NCBI GenBank assembly: GCA_034522175.1
Contig: JAXHLQ010000001.1
Span: 2,108,001 to 2,172,000, forward strand
Length of the DNA: 64,000 nt
Direction: 5' to 3'
Source: JAIPDZ01 sp034522175
Lineage (GTDB): Bacteria > Desulfobacterota > DSM-4660 > Desulfatiglandales > Desulfatiglandaceae
Below, piece by piece: positions 17,678 to 24,997 of the stretch; within the stretch, counting starts at the first letter, position 1, and the number at the start of each line of letters is the position of its first letter. Made by a program: the position numbers and the translations under genes. Under the pieces are notes generated by a model. The model saw only the letters and a program-made list of their open reading frames with translations, made no database searches and had not been told where the DNA came from.

Positions 17678-17991
17678 CTACCGGCAGCCCTTTCTTCGAG
17701 CAGCGCCCCAAGAACACCGGACGTCTTTCGCTGTGAGACGCCGGACGTAGGATCCTCCTCCAAGCGCTCCAGGTCAATGGGACCCCTCGAGGGAGGTATC
17801 ACCAGGCCCAGTTCCCTGGCACTATGTATCCATGCCGATGTATTTTCCTTCGTCTCTGGTGAGTTTGAGACGTGGACAATTCTGGCCAGCGGCGTCTTTC
17901 TGTCCAGAATTTCGACTTGCTCGCCGCCTTTAACCAACCGGAGATAATAACTCAGCCGATTTTTGACTTCTGAAATATTGGCTTGAATCAT
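17674..17991 (-). CDS. Phd/YefM-type antitoxin
   Basis: 105 residues. IQANISEVKNRLSYYLRLVK followed by GGEQVEILDRKTPLARIV is the Phd/YefM N-terminal DNA-binding fold. The C-terminus (LERLEEDPTSGVSQRKTSG) would cover the toxin. Immediately upstream of and overlapping the PIN gene, with its own start region at 17991. It should autorepress the pair. Confidence 0.82.
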   Translation of the reverse strand: MIQANISEVKNRLSYYLRLVKGGEQVEILDRKTPLARIVHVSNSPETKENTSAWIHSARELGLVIPPSRGPIDLERLEEDPTSGVSQRKTSGVLGALLEERAAGR

Positions 17992-18436
17992 ATTTCACCA
18001 CCTCACCCTCATAAAAAAGCCAATGGGTCTAGGTTTATAAAGCTATTTTAGCCAGGTCATCAGCTTTTGTCAAGAAGCCCAAGAGATCTCGGATATCTCC
18101 CTCCATCAAAAACCAAGGCCGTCCGCTCGGAATATGCTCTGGACTGCTGAAACGATGCAGAGACCGTTGAATGAGCGTATGTCAAAGGGGGGACGTGATA
18201 GGGATGAGTCTGCGATGGAATATTAACACGCGTCAACTCAGAAATTTCCGTTTCGGAATAGGCACTTGGCAGCGGCATAGTTTCAGGAGACTTTGTCAGA
18301 CCAGTTTCGTTATGTTCTCCGCCACGGTCCCCCTTTTTCACCCAGGCTTACTCGAAATCAACGAAAGACCGCCACAATGAGAATATCTGTAAGTTGAGTC
18401 GAGAGCAGACTTGCCCGCGCACTCTTTAATCGGCTT
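17992..18436. other. gene-free stretch with R2 repeat
   Basis: Contains one 93-codon minus-strand frame (18060-18341) with no RBS or recognisable family, which I do not call. GAGTCGAGAGCAGACTTG at 18396-18413 is a third, degenerate R2 copy. Confidence 0.35.
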
Positions 18437-18812
18437 TCAGCCAAACTCGTACCCCATCTCGACCCAGTAATGCCAATCTTCAACGGCTTCCCTGGTTTCT
18501 TGAGACATTTCGTTGATCGGCGTGAGCTGGGATAGCGGAACCGCCAGCCCGTCTCTGTTCCATCGGATCTTCACAAACATCTCCCTCTCGCAGTCCTCCT
18601 CGGGCCCCATTCCCAATGACATCCACTTCATCCCCTATCTGCAAAGGCGATATGGCACGTTTCTGAGTGCAGACAGCGGTAAACGGAAATTGAAGCTGAT
18701 CTTCGAGGTAATAGTACCACCCCATGGCCTGTTCTTCGGCTCCGTATGCATCAACAACAATCTCCATGCTGATGCGCTCTTCACGGTCTTCGTCCCGTTT
18801 TTTCTTGGCCAT
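18437..18812 (-). CDS. CcbP-like calcium-binding protein (frameshifted)
   Basis: Starts at 18812 (MAKKKRDEDREERI) after GGGGAGG. The first frame gives DAYGAEEQAMGWYYYLEDQL and RAISPLQIGDEVDVIG. A one-base change at the C run 18611-18614 continues into GPEEDCEREMFVKIRWNRDG, AVPLSQLTPI and DWHYWVEMGYEFG, ending at 18437. This matches the small acidic CcbP-type calcium-binding proteins (about 120 residues). The module is complete, so the frame break is probably a sequencing indel. A partly overlapping upstream frame (MIGKVNFSGEEIRLLEL, from 18934) could be a coupled small gene, but I cannot place it. Confidence 0.72.
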
Positions 18813-18991
18813 ATGAAGTGTCCTCCCCTTGTAAGAGACTCGACCTTTTTCGCCCAATGATCAATCTTTATTCGGCCCTGAGATAATTCGAGCAGCCGTA
18901 TTTCTTCACCGGAGAAATTCACTTTTCCTATCAACCCCCGCCTGTCGAATCAGTCCTGAGCGGACCGACTCCAGCGTATCAAAGACGGATT

Positions 18992-19084
18992 CGGTGACAT
19001 TTTCTTTACCGGCGAACAATACGCCATGGAGCATCTTATGCCTGTAAAAAAAGGAAGTAATTCACAAATCAAGATCTGACCCCA
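18992..19084 (+). repeat. dispersed repeat R1, copy 1
   Basis: About 90 bases starting CGGTGACATTTTCTTTACCG and ending AATTCACAAATCAAGATCTG plus ACCCCA. It shares its order of words with copies at 20721-20808 and 20923-21017. The terminal word also occurs inverted at 31219-31245. No coding capacity; probably a REP-like/RAYT end sequence. Confidence 0.6.
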
Positions 19085-19102
19085 CTCCCGAGTATTAATT
19101 TT

Positions 19103-19147
19103 TCTTGAAGATCCTCACTTGACATGAGGATCTTCAAGATTTATAAT
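19103..19147 (+). promoter_or_regulatory. consensus promoter inside a 15-bp inverted repeat; leaderless start
   Basis: TTGACA (19119-19124), 17-base spacer, TATAAT (19142-19147): a perfect sigma-70 promoter. A perfect 15-base inverted repeat (19103-19117 and 19125-19139, beginning TCTTGAAG) brackets the -35 element. The ATG at 19154 is seven bases past the -10, so the transcript would begin at or beside the start codon, and no Shine-Dalgarno exists. Confidence 0.72.
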
Positions 19148-19153
19148 CCGATC

Positions 19154-20326
19154 ATGATCCCAAGACCAGAACCCATCCGTCAAATCGACGCTTCGTTTCA
19201 AATTCATCCGGTCACGGCGCTGCTCGGGCCGCGACAGTGCGGTAAGACCACTTTGGCACACCTCATCGCCGAACAGGAGCCGGCAACAATTTTTGATCTG
19301 GAAAGCCCGGTGGATGTCCAGCGTCTCTCCGCCCCGATGCAGGCATTCAAGGCGGCCTCCGGCCTAATCATCATAGATGAGGTCCAAAGAAAGCCGGAAC
19401 TTTTCGAGTTACTCAGGGTATTCGTAGACCGACCGGATCAAAATGCCCGGTTTTTGTTATTGGGGTCAGCATCGCCTCAACTGGTGAAAGGCGTTTCAGA
19501 GTCTCTGGCTGGAAGAATCGGATTCGTGGACCTATCCGGTTTTCAACTTTGGGAGGTCGGGGTGCAGTACCGCGACCGGTTATGGCTCAGAGGAGGTCTT
19601 CCCAAAGCCTTTCTTGCCGATTCCGAGTCAAACAGTATTCAATGGCGCGAAAACTTTATTCGAACTTTTCTGGAAAGAGATATCCCGCAGCTCGGCATCA
19701 CCATCGCGGCGGAAACGCTTCGTCGATTCTGGACGATGGTCGCCCACTACCACGGGCAGGTCTGGAATGCAGCGGAATTCGGGCGAGCCCTCGGCACGGC
19801 TGAAAATACGGCACGGCGGTATCTTGACATCCTCTCCGGCGCATATATGGTTCGGGTGCTGCCTCCGTGGTATGAGAACCTGAAAAAACGACAGGTCAAA
19901 GCGCCCAAGATATATATCCGTGACAGCGGGCTGTTTCACAGTCTTCTGCAGATTTCAACCCTGGCCGACTTGCAGGGACATCCCAAGATCGGTGCATCAT
20001 GGGAAGGCTTTGCGCTGGAGCATATCATCCATTTTTTTCGAACCAGAGAAGCCTACTTCTGGGCGACGCACGCCGGCGCGGAACTCGATCTTTTGGTCAG
20101 CATAGCCGGGAAACGCTATGGTTTTGAATGCAAATACTCGGATGCACCGGGCAGAACCCGGTCAATGCACATCGCCATTCAAGACCTGGCACTGGAACAT
20201 CTGTATGTCATATATCCCGGAGAGGAGACATATGCCCTTGACGATAAAATCACAGCCATTCCATTGAAAATGATTTCAGAATTAGGGGAAATCGGACCTA
20301 TGACTTCAAAACCGAAAGGGGCATAG
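19154..20326 (+). CDS. AAA ATPase of the DUF4143 family
   Basis: 390 residues from MIPRPEPIRQID. I reject an ATG at 19124 because it lies inside the promoter. The ATPase part has Walker A LLGPRQCGKTTLAH, Walker B LIIIDEVQRKPELF and the sensor LLLGSASPQL. The DUF4143 C-terminal domain has APKIYIRDSGLFHSLL and, at the end, GAELDLLVSIAGKRYGFECK, a PD-(D/E)XK-like fold. These ATPases are widespread in accessory regions and suspected of mobile-element or defence roles, without a settled function. Confidence 0.88.
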   Translation: MIPRPEPIRQIDASFQIHPVTALLGPRQCGKTTLAHLIAEQEPATIFDLESPVDVQRLSAPMQAFKAASGLIIIDEVQRKPELFELLRVFVDRPDQNARFLLLGSASPQLVKGVSESLAGRIGFVDLSGFQLWEVGVQYRDRLWLRGGLPKAFLADSESNSIQWRENFIRTFLERDIPQLGITIAAETLRRFWTMVAHYHGQVWNAAEFGRALGTAENTARRYLDILSGAYMVRVLPPWYENLKKRQVKAPKIYIRDSGLFHSLLQISTLADLQGHPKIGASWEGFALEHIIHFFRTREAYFWATHAGAELDLLVSIAGKRYGFECKYSDAPGRTRSMHIAIQDLALEHLYVIYPGEETYALDDKITAIPLKMISELGEIGPMTSKPKGA

Positions 20327-20720
20327 GGAACCTTGGCGGATTGACAACCATAAAATCCGCCTCCCCAAAGTGACCGGACTCTGGCCCCAAAGCCGCAGGT
20401 AATGCCGGTCCGCCTCATAGGAAATGTCCTTCACGTCTTCGGGCCCGTAATGGGATTTCAGTTCAATGCGGCTCTAGGTGGCTCTCCGCACCATATGACC
20501 GAAGTTCCGATCGACCGACACGGTTTTGTCCGTCATCTCTTTATCCCCCATATGTCCTTTCAACGGGATAACAGAGGCTTCAGGATTTTAGCGAAGGTTA
20601 GGCCAGCTTAAATCAGATTGTTTGTATAGAATCCGCTGTTAAGGGTAGGAAGTATCTAAGATTCGCCCTTGGGGATCAAGGATATGGCCACAACTTATTT
20701 TTTAACCAGCGCTTTCTTTT
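20327..20720. other. gene-free stretch, possible methyltransferase remnant
   Basis: No intact gene. On the minus strand around 20320-20365 the peptide EADFMVVNPPRFP resembles motif IV (NPP-F/Y) of N6-adenine DNA methyltransferases, and stops surround it. It may be the last trace of a type I or II modification gene, or chance. Confidence 0.25.
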
Positions 20721-20808
20721 CATTTTCTTTGCCGGTGAACAAAGCAGCATGGATCATCTCATGCTTGTAACGAAATGGTGTAATTCACAAATCAAGACGT
20801 GACCCCAG
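20721..20808 (+). repeat. dispersed repeat R1, copy 2
   Basis: Begins CATTTTCTTTGCCGGTGAAC and ends AATTCACAAATCAAGACGTG plus ACCCCAG. Same layout as copy 1, about 75-80% similar by eye. Confidence 0.6.
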
Positions 20809-20922
20809 CCTCAATTGTTATGTTCATCACTGCGCACCAGATCCTTGCTCATTACCTCACCGCCTCTTCCCATCCTTCCGTTCACCTTCACAATTGCAAT
20901 GGTATCCCTCCCGAAGATGCCC

Positions 20923-21017
20923 TCGGTGACATTCTCTTTGCCGGCGAACAAATCATCAGGGAGTGTATTATGCTTGTAACATAAGGGTCTAATTCACAAA
21001 TCAAGATGTGACCCCAG
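20923..21017 (+). repeat. dispersed repeat R1, copy 3
   Basis: Begins CGGTGACATTCTCTTTGCCG and ends AATTCACAAATCAAGATGTG plus ACCCCAG. It abuts the promoter of the Phd-PIN module. All three long copies share one orientation. Confidence 0.6.
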
Positions 21018-21040
21018 TTGACAATGGTCCGCGAAAATGC

Positions 21041-21069
21041 TTGACAGGGTTCACTATATAGTTTATAAG
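21041..21069 (+). promoter_or_regulatory. promoter of the second Phd-PIN module; leaderless start
   Basis: TTGACA (21041-21046), 17 bases, TATAAG (21064-21069), with the ATG at 21076 only seven bases further and no ribosome-binding site. A perfect 10-base palindrome ACTATATAGT (21053-21062) fills the spacer and is the likely antitoxin operator. Confidence 0.65.
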
Positions 21070-21075
21070 TAAGTC

Positions 21076-21324
21076 ATGATAAAACTCAACATACATGAGG
21101 CAAAAACGCATTTGTCCCGCTATCTTGAAGACTTGGCCAAGGGGGAGGTTATTATCCTGTGCAAGAGAAACGTCCCGGTTGCCGAGATCAGGGGGATTTC
21201 ACCCCGTGACACCCGGGCACGGCGGCCGACCGGCCTGGCCAGGGGGGAATTCGAGATCCCCGAATCGTTTTTCGATCCTTTGCCGGAAGATATGCTGGCC
21301 GCCTTTGACGGTGAATCCCCGTGA
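21076..21324 (+). CDS. Phd/YefM-type antitoxin
   Basis: 82 residues. MIKLNIHEAKTHLSRYLEDL then AKGEVIILCKRNVPVAEIRG is a clear Phd-type N-terminus. The C-terminal part (FEIPESFFDPLPEDMLAAF) is the toxin-neutralising segment. It overlaps the PIN gene by four bases. It differs strongly from the Phd protein at 17.7 kb, so the two modules are not recent duplicates. Confidence 0.85.
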   Translation: MIKLNIHEAKTHLSRYLEDLAKGEVIILCKRNVPVAEIRGISPRDTRARRPTGLARGEFEIPESFFDPLPEDMLAAFDGESP

Positions 21325-21707
21325 AAATTCTTCTGGACACCTGCACCTTCCTCTGGATCATTACCGATGATTCCAGTCTTTCCGCCAAAGCAAGGGCCCT
21401 TTTCATCGCCTCTGAAAATGAGGTCTTCCTGAGCGTAGTTTCAAGCTGGGAAATCGCCGTTAAGTACAAACTGGGTAAACTGCCCCTCCCGGAATCCCCG
21501 GCCAAATATATTCCTCAAAAGAGGGAACATCATGAGATCGACTCGCTTGTGTTGACCGAGCAGGCAGCCCTGTACCTGCCCAAGCTCCCTGATCTTCACA
21601 GGGACCCTTTTGACCGTATCCTCATCTGCCAGGCCATTGTCGAGGGACTTTGTCTGTTGACGCCCGACGAGTTGATCATTCAGTATCCTGTCCATTCACT
21701 TTGGTAA
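21321..21707 (+). CDS. PIN-domain toxin (VapC-like)
   Basis: 128 residues from a GTG at 21321, overlapping the antitoxin stop. MKILLDTCTFLWIITD (Asp), VVSSWEIAVKYKLGKL (Glu) and LHRDPFDRILICQAIVEGL (Asp residues) are the canonical PIN positions of the Phd-linked subfamily. The final LLTPDELIIQYPV completes the fold. Intact. Confidence 0.88.
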   Translation: MKILLDTCTFLWIITDDSSLSAKARALFIASENEVFLSVVSSWEIAVKYKLGKLPLPESPAKYIPQKREHHEIDSLVLTEQAALYLPKLPDLHRDPFDRILICQAIVEGLCLLTPDELIIQYPVHSLW

Positions 21708-21914
21708 CAAGTTCCTTAACCAAACAACTCATCCCCCCACGGGCATCATCTTATCTAAAACCAGAGAACCTCTACAACATGCCCCTGAACCATAGGATTT
21801 CCAGGGCATCCTTCGCTTTCTGTTTGGCCGATAACCCCGTGATCCCAATGCCCATGCCGGATAGAATCTTATTTTTATTCCAGCCCCCCTTTTCGACTTT
21901 TCACGAAAAACTTC

Positions 21915-23993
21915 TTAGAGGTCTTCAACAAAGGGACAACCCTCCTCCTTCATCTTCGCAATGAACTTCATAAGGTGCAGCGACTGTTTATCCGATGGTA
22001 TCTTTAATGGAATGCTGGCAGCTACGGTCATTATTTCCATGTCCTTGTGAGTACCTATCCTATGGCTCCGGCACCACTCAATGGCCTTTTTCCAGAACAT
22101 GGAACCCAGTTCAACGACCTTTGCCTGTGCCATCACGTTGTTGTCGATTTTCTGGGTTATTTCTGCTCCTTTTTTACGGGCCTTTGTTTCTCCAAGGCTA
22201 ACGAGATCCATTTTGAGGGCTCTCGGCATGTCTATCTTTAGGCTACGCGTCCTTTCCCAGCAGCCCGGTTTCTTGGCCCATTCTGTGACGTTGCTGATGC
22301 CTTCCGGCGTATCGATTATTACATGATGTACCTTAGACGATATCATAACTAATGCATCATGCAGTGCTGCCGAGATATCCTGCTGCTGCCATATGTTTTC
22401 AAAGTGTATGACCTTCTTACTACCAGAGACCATATCGGCAAGTTTGGAAATGGAATAAGCCACGATGTTCGCCCGATAGCCGCCATCGTACCAAGGCTGG
22501 CTGGAGACTATCTTTTCCATCCGTCTGAAGATAATCGCCTTACCTATAACGCATTTGTACCAGTATTCATTAAATTGGTCTTTGTTGGCATCCCATCGAA
22601 TGCCTATGACACTGGCGAATTTAGCGAAATTAAACTGGGCGCCCTTACTGACGATGTGGGGGATTCCGTCCCAGACATTCTCAAACTTGGCTAAGTCGGT
22701 CTTAGTAAAAAGCTGACTGCGCGGATATTCTTGGCGAAACTTTTTCTTCTGAGCGGGCGTCATGAGTGTCTGCGCATCTAGGTACTGACCTCGAGCGCGT
22801 TCGTAGAACCATTTGCTTTGTCGGAAAGTACCGTCAGGCGAAGGTGCGAATATGCGCCGCGAGAATTCTTCCAGCCTGACATGAAACGGATGGTTCGAAA
22901 AAAAGTCTGCCGCGTTTACCCTGTTCTGAGTGTTTGCGTACTCTGAGATTCGTGGAACAACCTTCATGGCCTGTTCCGGTTCCACGATCGAAAGTTTCAT
23001 CTGTACAAATAATCTGGAAATGGCCGCGTGCATCTTTTCGTGCGCAGTGAAAATCGATGCCGTGGTCTGGCCGCCATTTACGATTTGCAGGTTCTTCAGC
23101 TTCGTGATGTGAAGCATTCCATCAATTTCCCTAGTTTCAATAGACTCTGCTGTGGCTGTGATGCCGTTGTTGTAGGCGAAGAACATATCAGGCTCGTTAT
23201 TGATGGTATTACGCATCCCTTTGTTAACCTTGCCTCGAAACTGCAGGAAGCAGCGAACATTCTGCTCCAACAGCCTAGCACCCCAGCGGTCGTATATTTC
23301 AGCCAAAAGTTCACCGGGAACAACTGCAAGGTAGGCCTTGTAATCAGCACCCTTTAGATGGGCAGGCAGGCACGGTAGGATGGTTCCAAAATCTTTCTCT
23401 AGATCTATATCAAGATCTTCCTTCCCCTTGCCGGACATAACAAGACGGTATAAGCGTGAAATATCCCAGACAGTGTAAGTGACAGGGATCGATTCAACAT
23501 TGCTCTCCTCCATACCCTCGACTCGCTCGCTCAGGTTGCGGTTGCTGATTAACACTATACGCACACGGCGAATCGATTCCTTGCGTTCATTGACCATCTG
23601 GGCTACGCCAAAACCGGGCGAGGATTCCTCCAGCTTTATGTAGTAGTCGTTCTTCAGGCTGAAAGCCAAAAATCGTTCCACCCTTCGGAATATCCGTCCA
23701 ATCTCGGTCTTCGTAAGAGAGTCAAGGCCGTTATCTTGGTTAAAGTCGCATGCCACGAGAGTCAATACGCCCTCGGTCTCACCCGGATCGCCGGCATAGC
23801 CGTCTACCTGAATGCCTCTGGAAATTGGCGACCGAAAAGGAGTATAGTCGAAAGACTCAAACTCACCGGCTTCCAGTAAATAATCCGCGAAAAGCTCTAC
23901 GAAACTACTCTCCGAGAATTGTTGGTTGGCGCTGGAGGCCCCCCATACGTCCTGCATGAATGAATTGTGAAACTCCTCAATTCCATACTTCAT
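21915..23993 (-). CDS. AIPR-family abortive phage infection protein (defence operon, last gene)
   Basis: 692 residues. The AIPR core begins near residue 245: CFLQFRGKVNKGMRNTI, NNEPDMFFAYNNGITATA, LKNLQIVNGGQTTASIF, then VNAADFFSNHPFHVRLEEFS. AIPR proteins are linked to abortive infection and cluster with restriction-type genes; biochemical activity is not settled. The start overlaps the repaired stop of the DUF4420 gene by ATGA, so it is translationally coupled as the last gene of the operon starting at 31158. Confidence 0.87.
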   Translation of the reverse strand: MKYGIEEFHNSFMQDVWGASSANQQFSESSFVELFADYLLEAGEFESFDYTPFRSPISRGIQVDGYAGDPGETEGVLTLVACDFNQDNGLDSLTKTEIGRIFRRVERFLAFSLKNDYYIKLEESSPGFGVAQMVNERKESIRRVRIVLISNRNLSERVEGMEESNVESIPVTYTVWDISRLYRLVMSGKGKEDLDIDLEKDFGTILPCLPAHLKGADYKAYLAVVPGELLAEIYDRWGARLLEQNVRCFLQFRGKVNKGMRNTINNEPDMFFAYNNGITATAESIETREIDGMLHITKLKNLQIVNGGQTTASIFTAHEKMHAAISRLFVQMKLSIVEPEQAMKVVPRISEYANTQNRVNAADFFSNHPFHVRLEEFSRRIFAPSPDGTFRQSKWFYERARGQYLDAQTLMTPAQKKKFRQEYPRSQLFTKTDLAKFENVWDGIPHIVSKGAQFNFAKFASVIGIRWDANKDQFNEYWYKCVIGKAIIFRRMEKIVSSQPWYDGGYRANIVAYSISKLADMVSGSKKVIHFENIWQQQDISAALHDALVMISSKVHHVIIDTPEGISNVTEWAKKPGCWERTRSLKIDMPRALKMDLVSLGETKARKKGAEITQKIDNNVMAQAKVVELGSMFWKKAIEWCRSHRIGTHKDMEIMTVAASIPLKIPSDKQSLHLMKFIAKMKEEGCPFVEDL

Positions 23994-24996
23994 CGTTCAT
24001 CCTCAAGAACTGCTGTCAAATCTGCCCAGTCGATCTCGAAATCCCTGCATGCTGACAGAGCAATCATGTACGAGAGATCATCCACTCCTGTCGGCATTGA
24101 TCCGGGTATGAGCCTAGGAAGAGGATCCCTCTACGGCATAGACGCTCTGACCAAGCAGCAGAAAAAGATCGTCCTTATAATCATGGATATTTGAAAAACC
24201 CCAAGCGCCTAGGCGACTCTCAAAAAGTTCGAGAAATTCAGGTTGCCTCTCTCTGATTAATTCGCTCAAATGATTCACGAGTTCATCCAGATTGAAGCTT
24301 TCGGGTTGCTCTCCGGTAGATCTGGAGAGCTCGTACACGACTAGAAAAAGCCTCTTATAACTACCCGTGTCCAATTGCCCCTCCGAGTTGATTCGCACTC
24401 GGGAGGGAGCGGTCGCAGCTCTAGTCTTTATCTCCACTGCCGTGTCAGAAATCGAAAAGTCCTTTTCTCCTTCGCCAGCAATCGGGCCTTTCCAGAAATT
24501 TATGGCCTCCAGCGGCTCAAACCGGGGCAGAAGAGTTTCTTTCAAAAAATGAGTTCACCAATGAGCCCCTTCTGCTCATTCTCGGAAAGCTTATCAGAGC
24601 GGCCCCGCTTCATGAGTTGCTGCCAGCGCCAGAGTCTGTTGATGGTGATGGCTAAAACGGCCGCTTCATCGGGGCACTTGCGTGTGGCATCCAACAAGTC
24701 GCAGCACAGGCGGTAGAACAGATCGCTGTTTGGCTGATCCTTGAGCGCAATAATAATCTGTTGCCTGCCCGTGTCCGCGATCATATGCTCCATTAGATCG
24801 AGGCCTTTAAGCATGGGAAGTCGTTGTCTCGTGTCTCTGGATTTTACATCGAACTGCACCACGAAAAGACATCTCAGCATGAAATCCCGCCCCAGAAGAA
24901 TTCGAAGGGATGCTTGGGATCGGCCCGCCTCACATTATAGCTGGCCGAATCGGGCGGCTTGGAAATAGGTGCCCAAGGGTTGTCACTCAGAGGCAT
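23990..24996 (-). CDS. DUF4420 PD-(D/E)XK nuclease-like protein (three frameshifts)
   Basis: Reassembled from four pieces. N-terminus MPLSDNPWAPISKPPDSASY to FEFFWGRD (break at 24886-24893). Middle FVVQFDVKSRDTRQRLPMLK through LSENEQKGLIGELIF (break in the six-A run 24544-24549). Then KETLLPRFEPLEAINFWKGP and SISDTAVEIKTR, the nuclease-like Asp...Glu-x-Lys core (break at 24127-24129). The end is DPLPRLIPGSMPTGVDDLSY, stopping inside the AIPR start. Each repair is one base and the result is about 335 residues, the expected family size. The gene starts two bases after the Z1 stop. The protein is the likely nuclease subunit of the system. Confidence 0.75.
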
Positions 24997-24997
24997 G

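Noticed and set aside
18635..18934. 99-codon minus-strand ORF overlapping the CcbP-like gene
   Set aside because: Only its first about 40 codons (18813-18934) lie outside the better-supported gene; no family recognised.
20320..20365. NPP-type methyltransferase motif peptide
   Set aside because: Too short and surrounded by stops; kept only as a remark in the intergenic entry.
24544..24552. In-frame TGA of the DUF4420 gene as selenocysteine
   Set aside because: The downstream sequence makes sense only in another frame, so this is a frameshift, not recoding.
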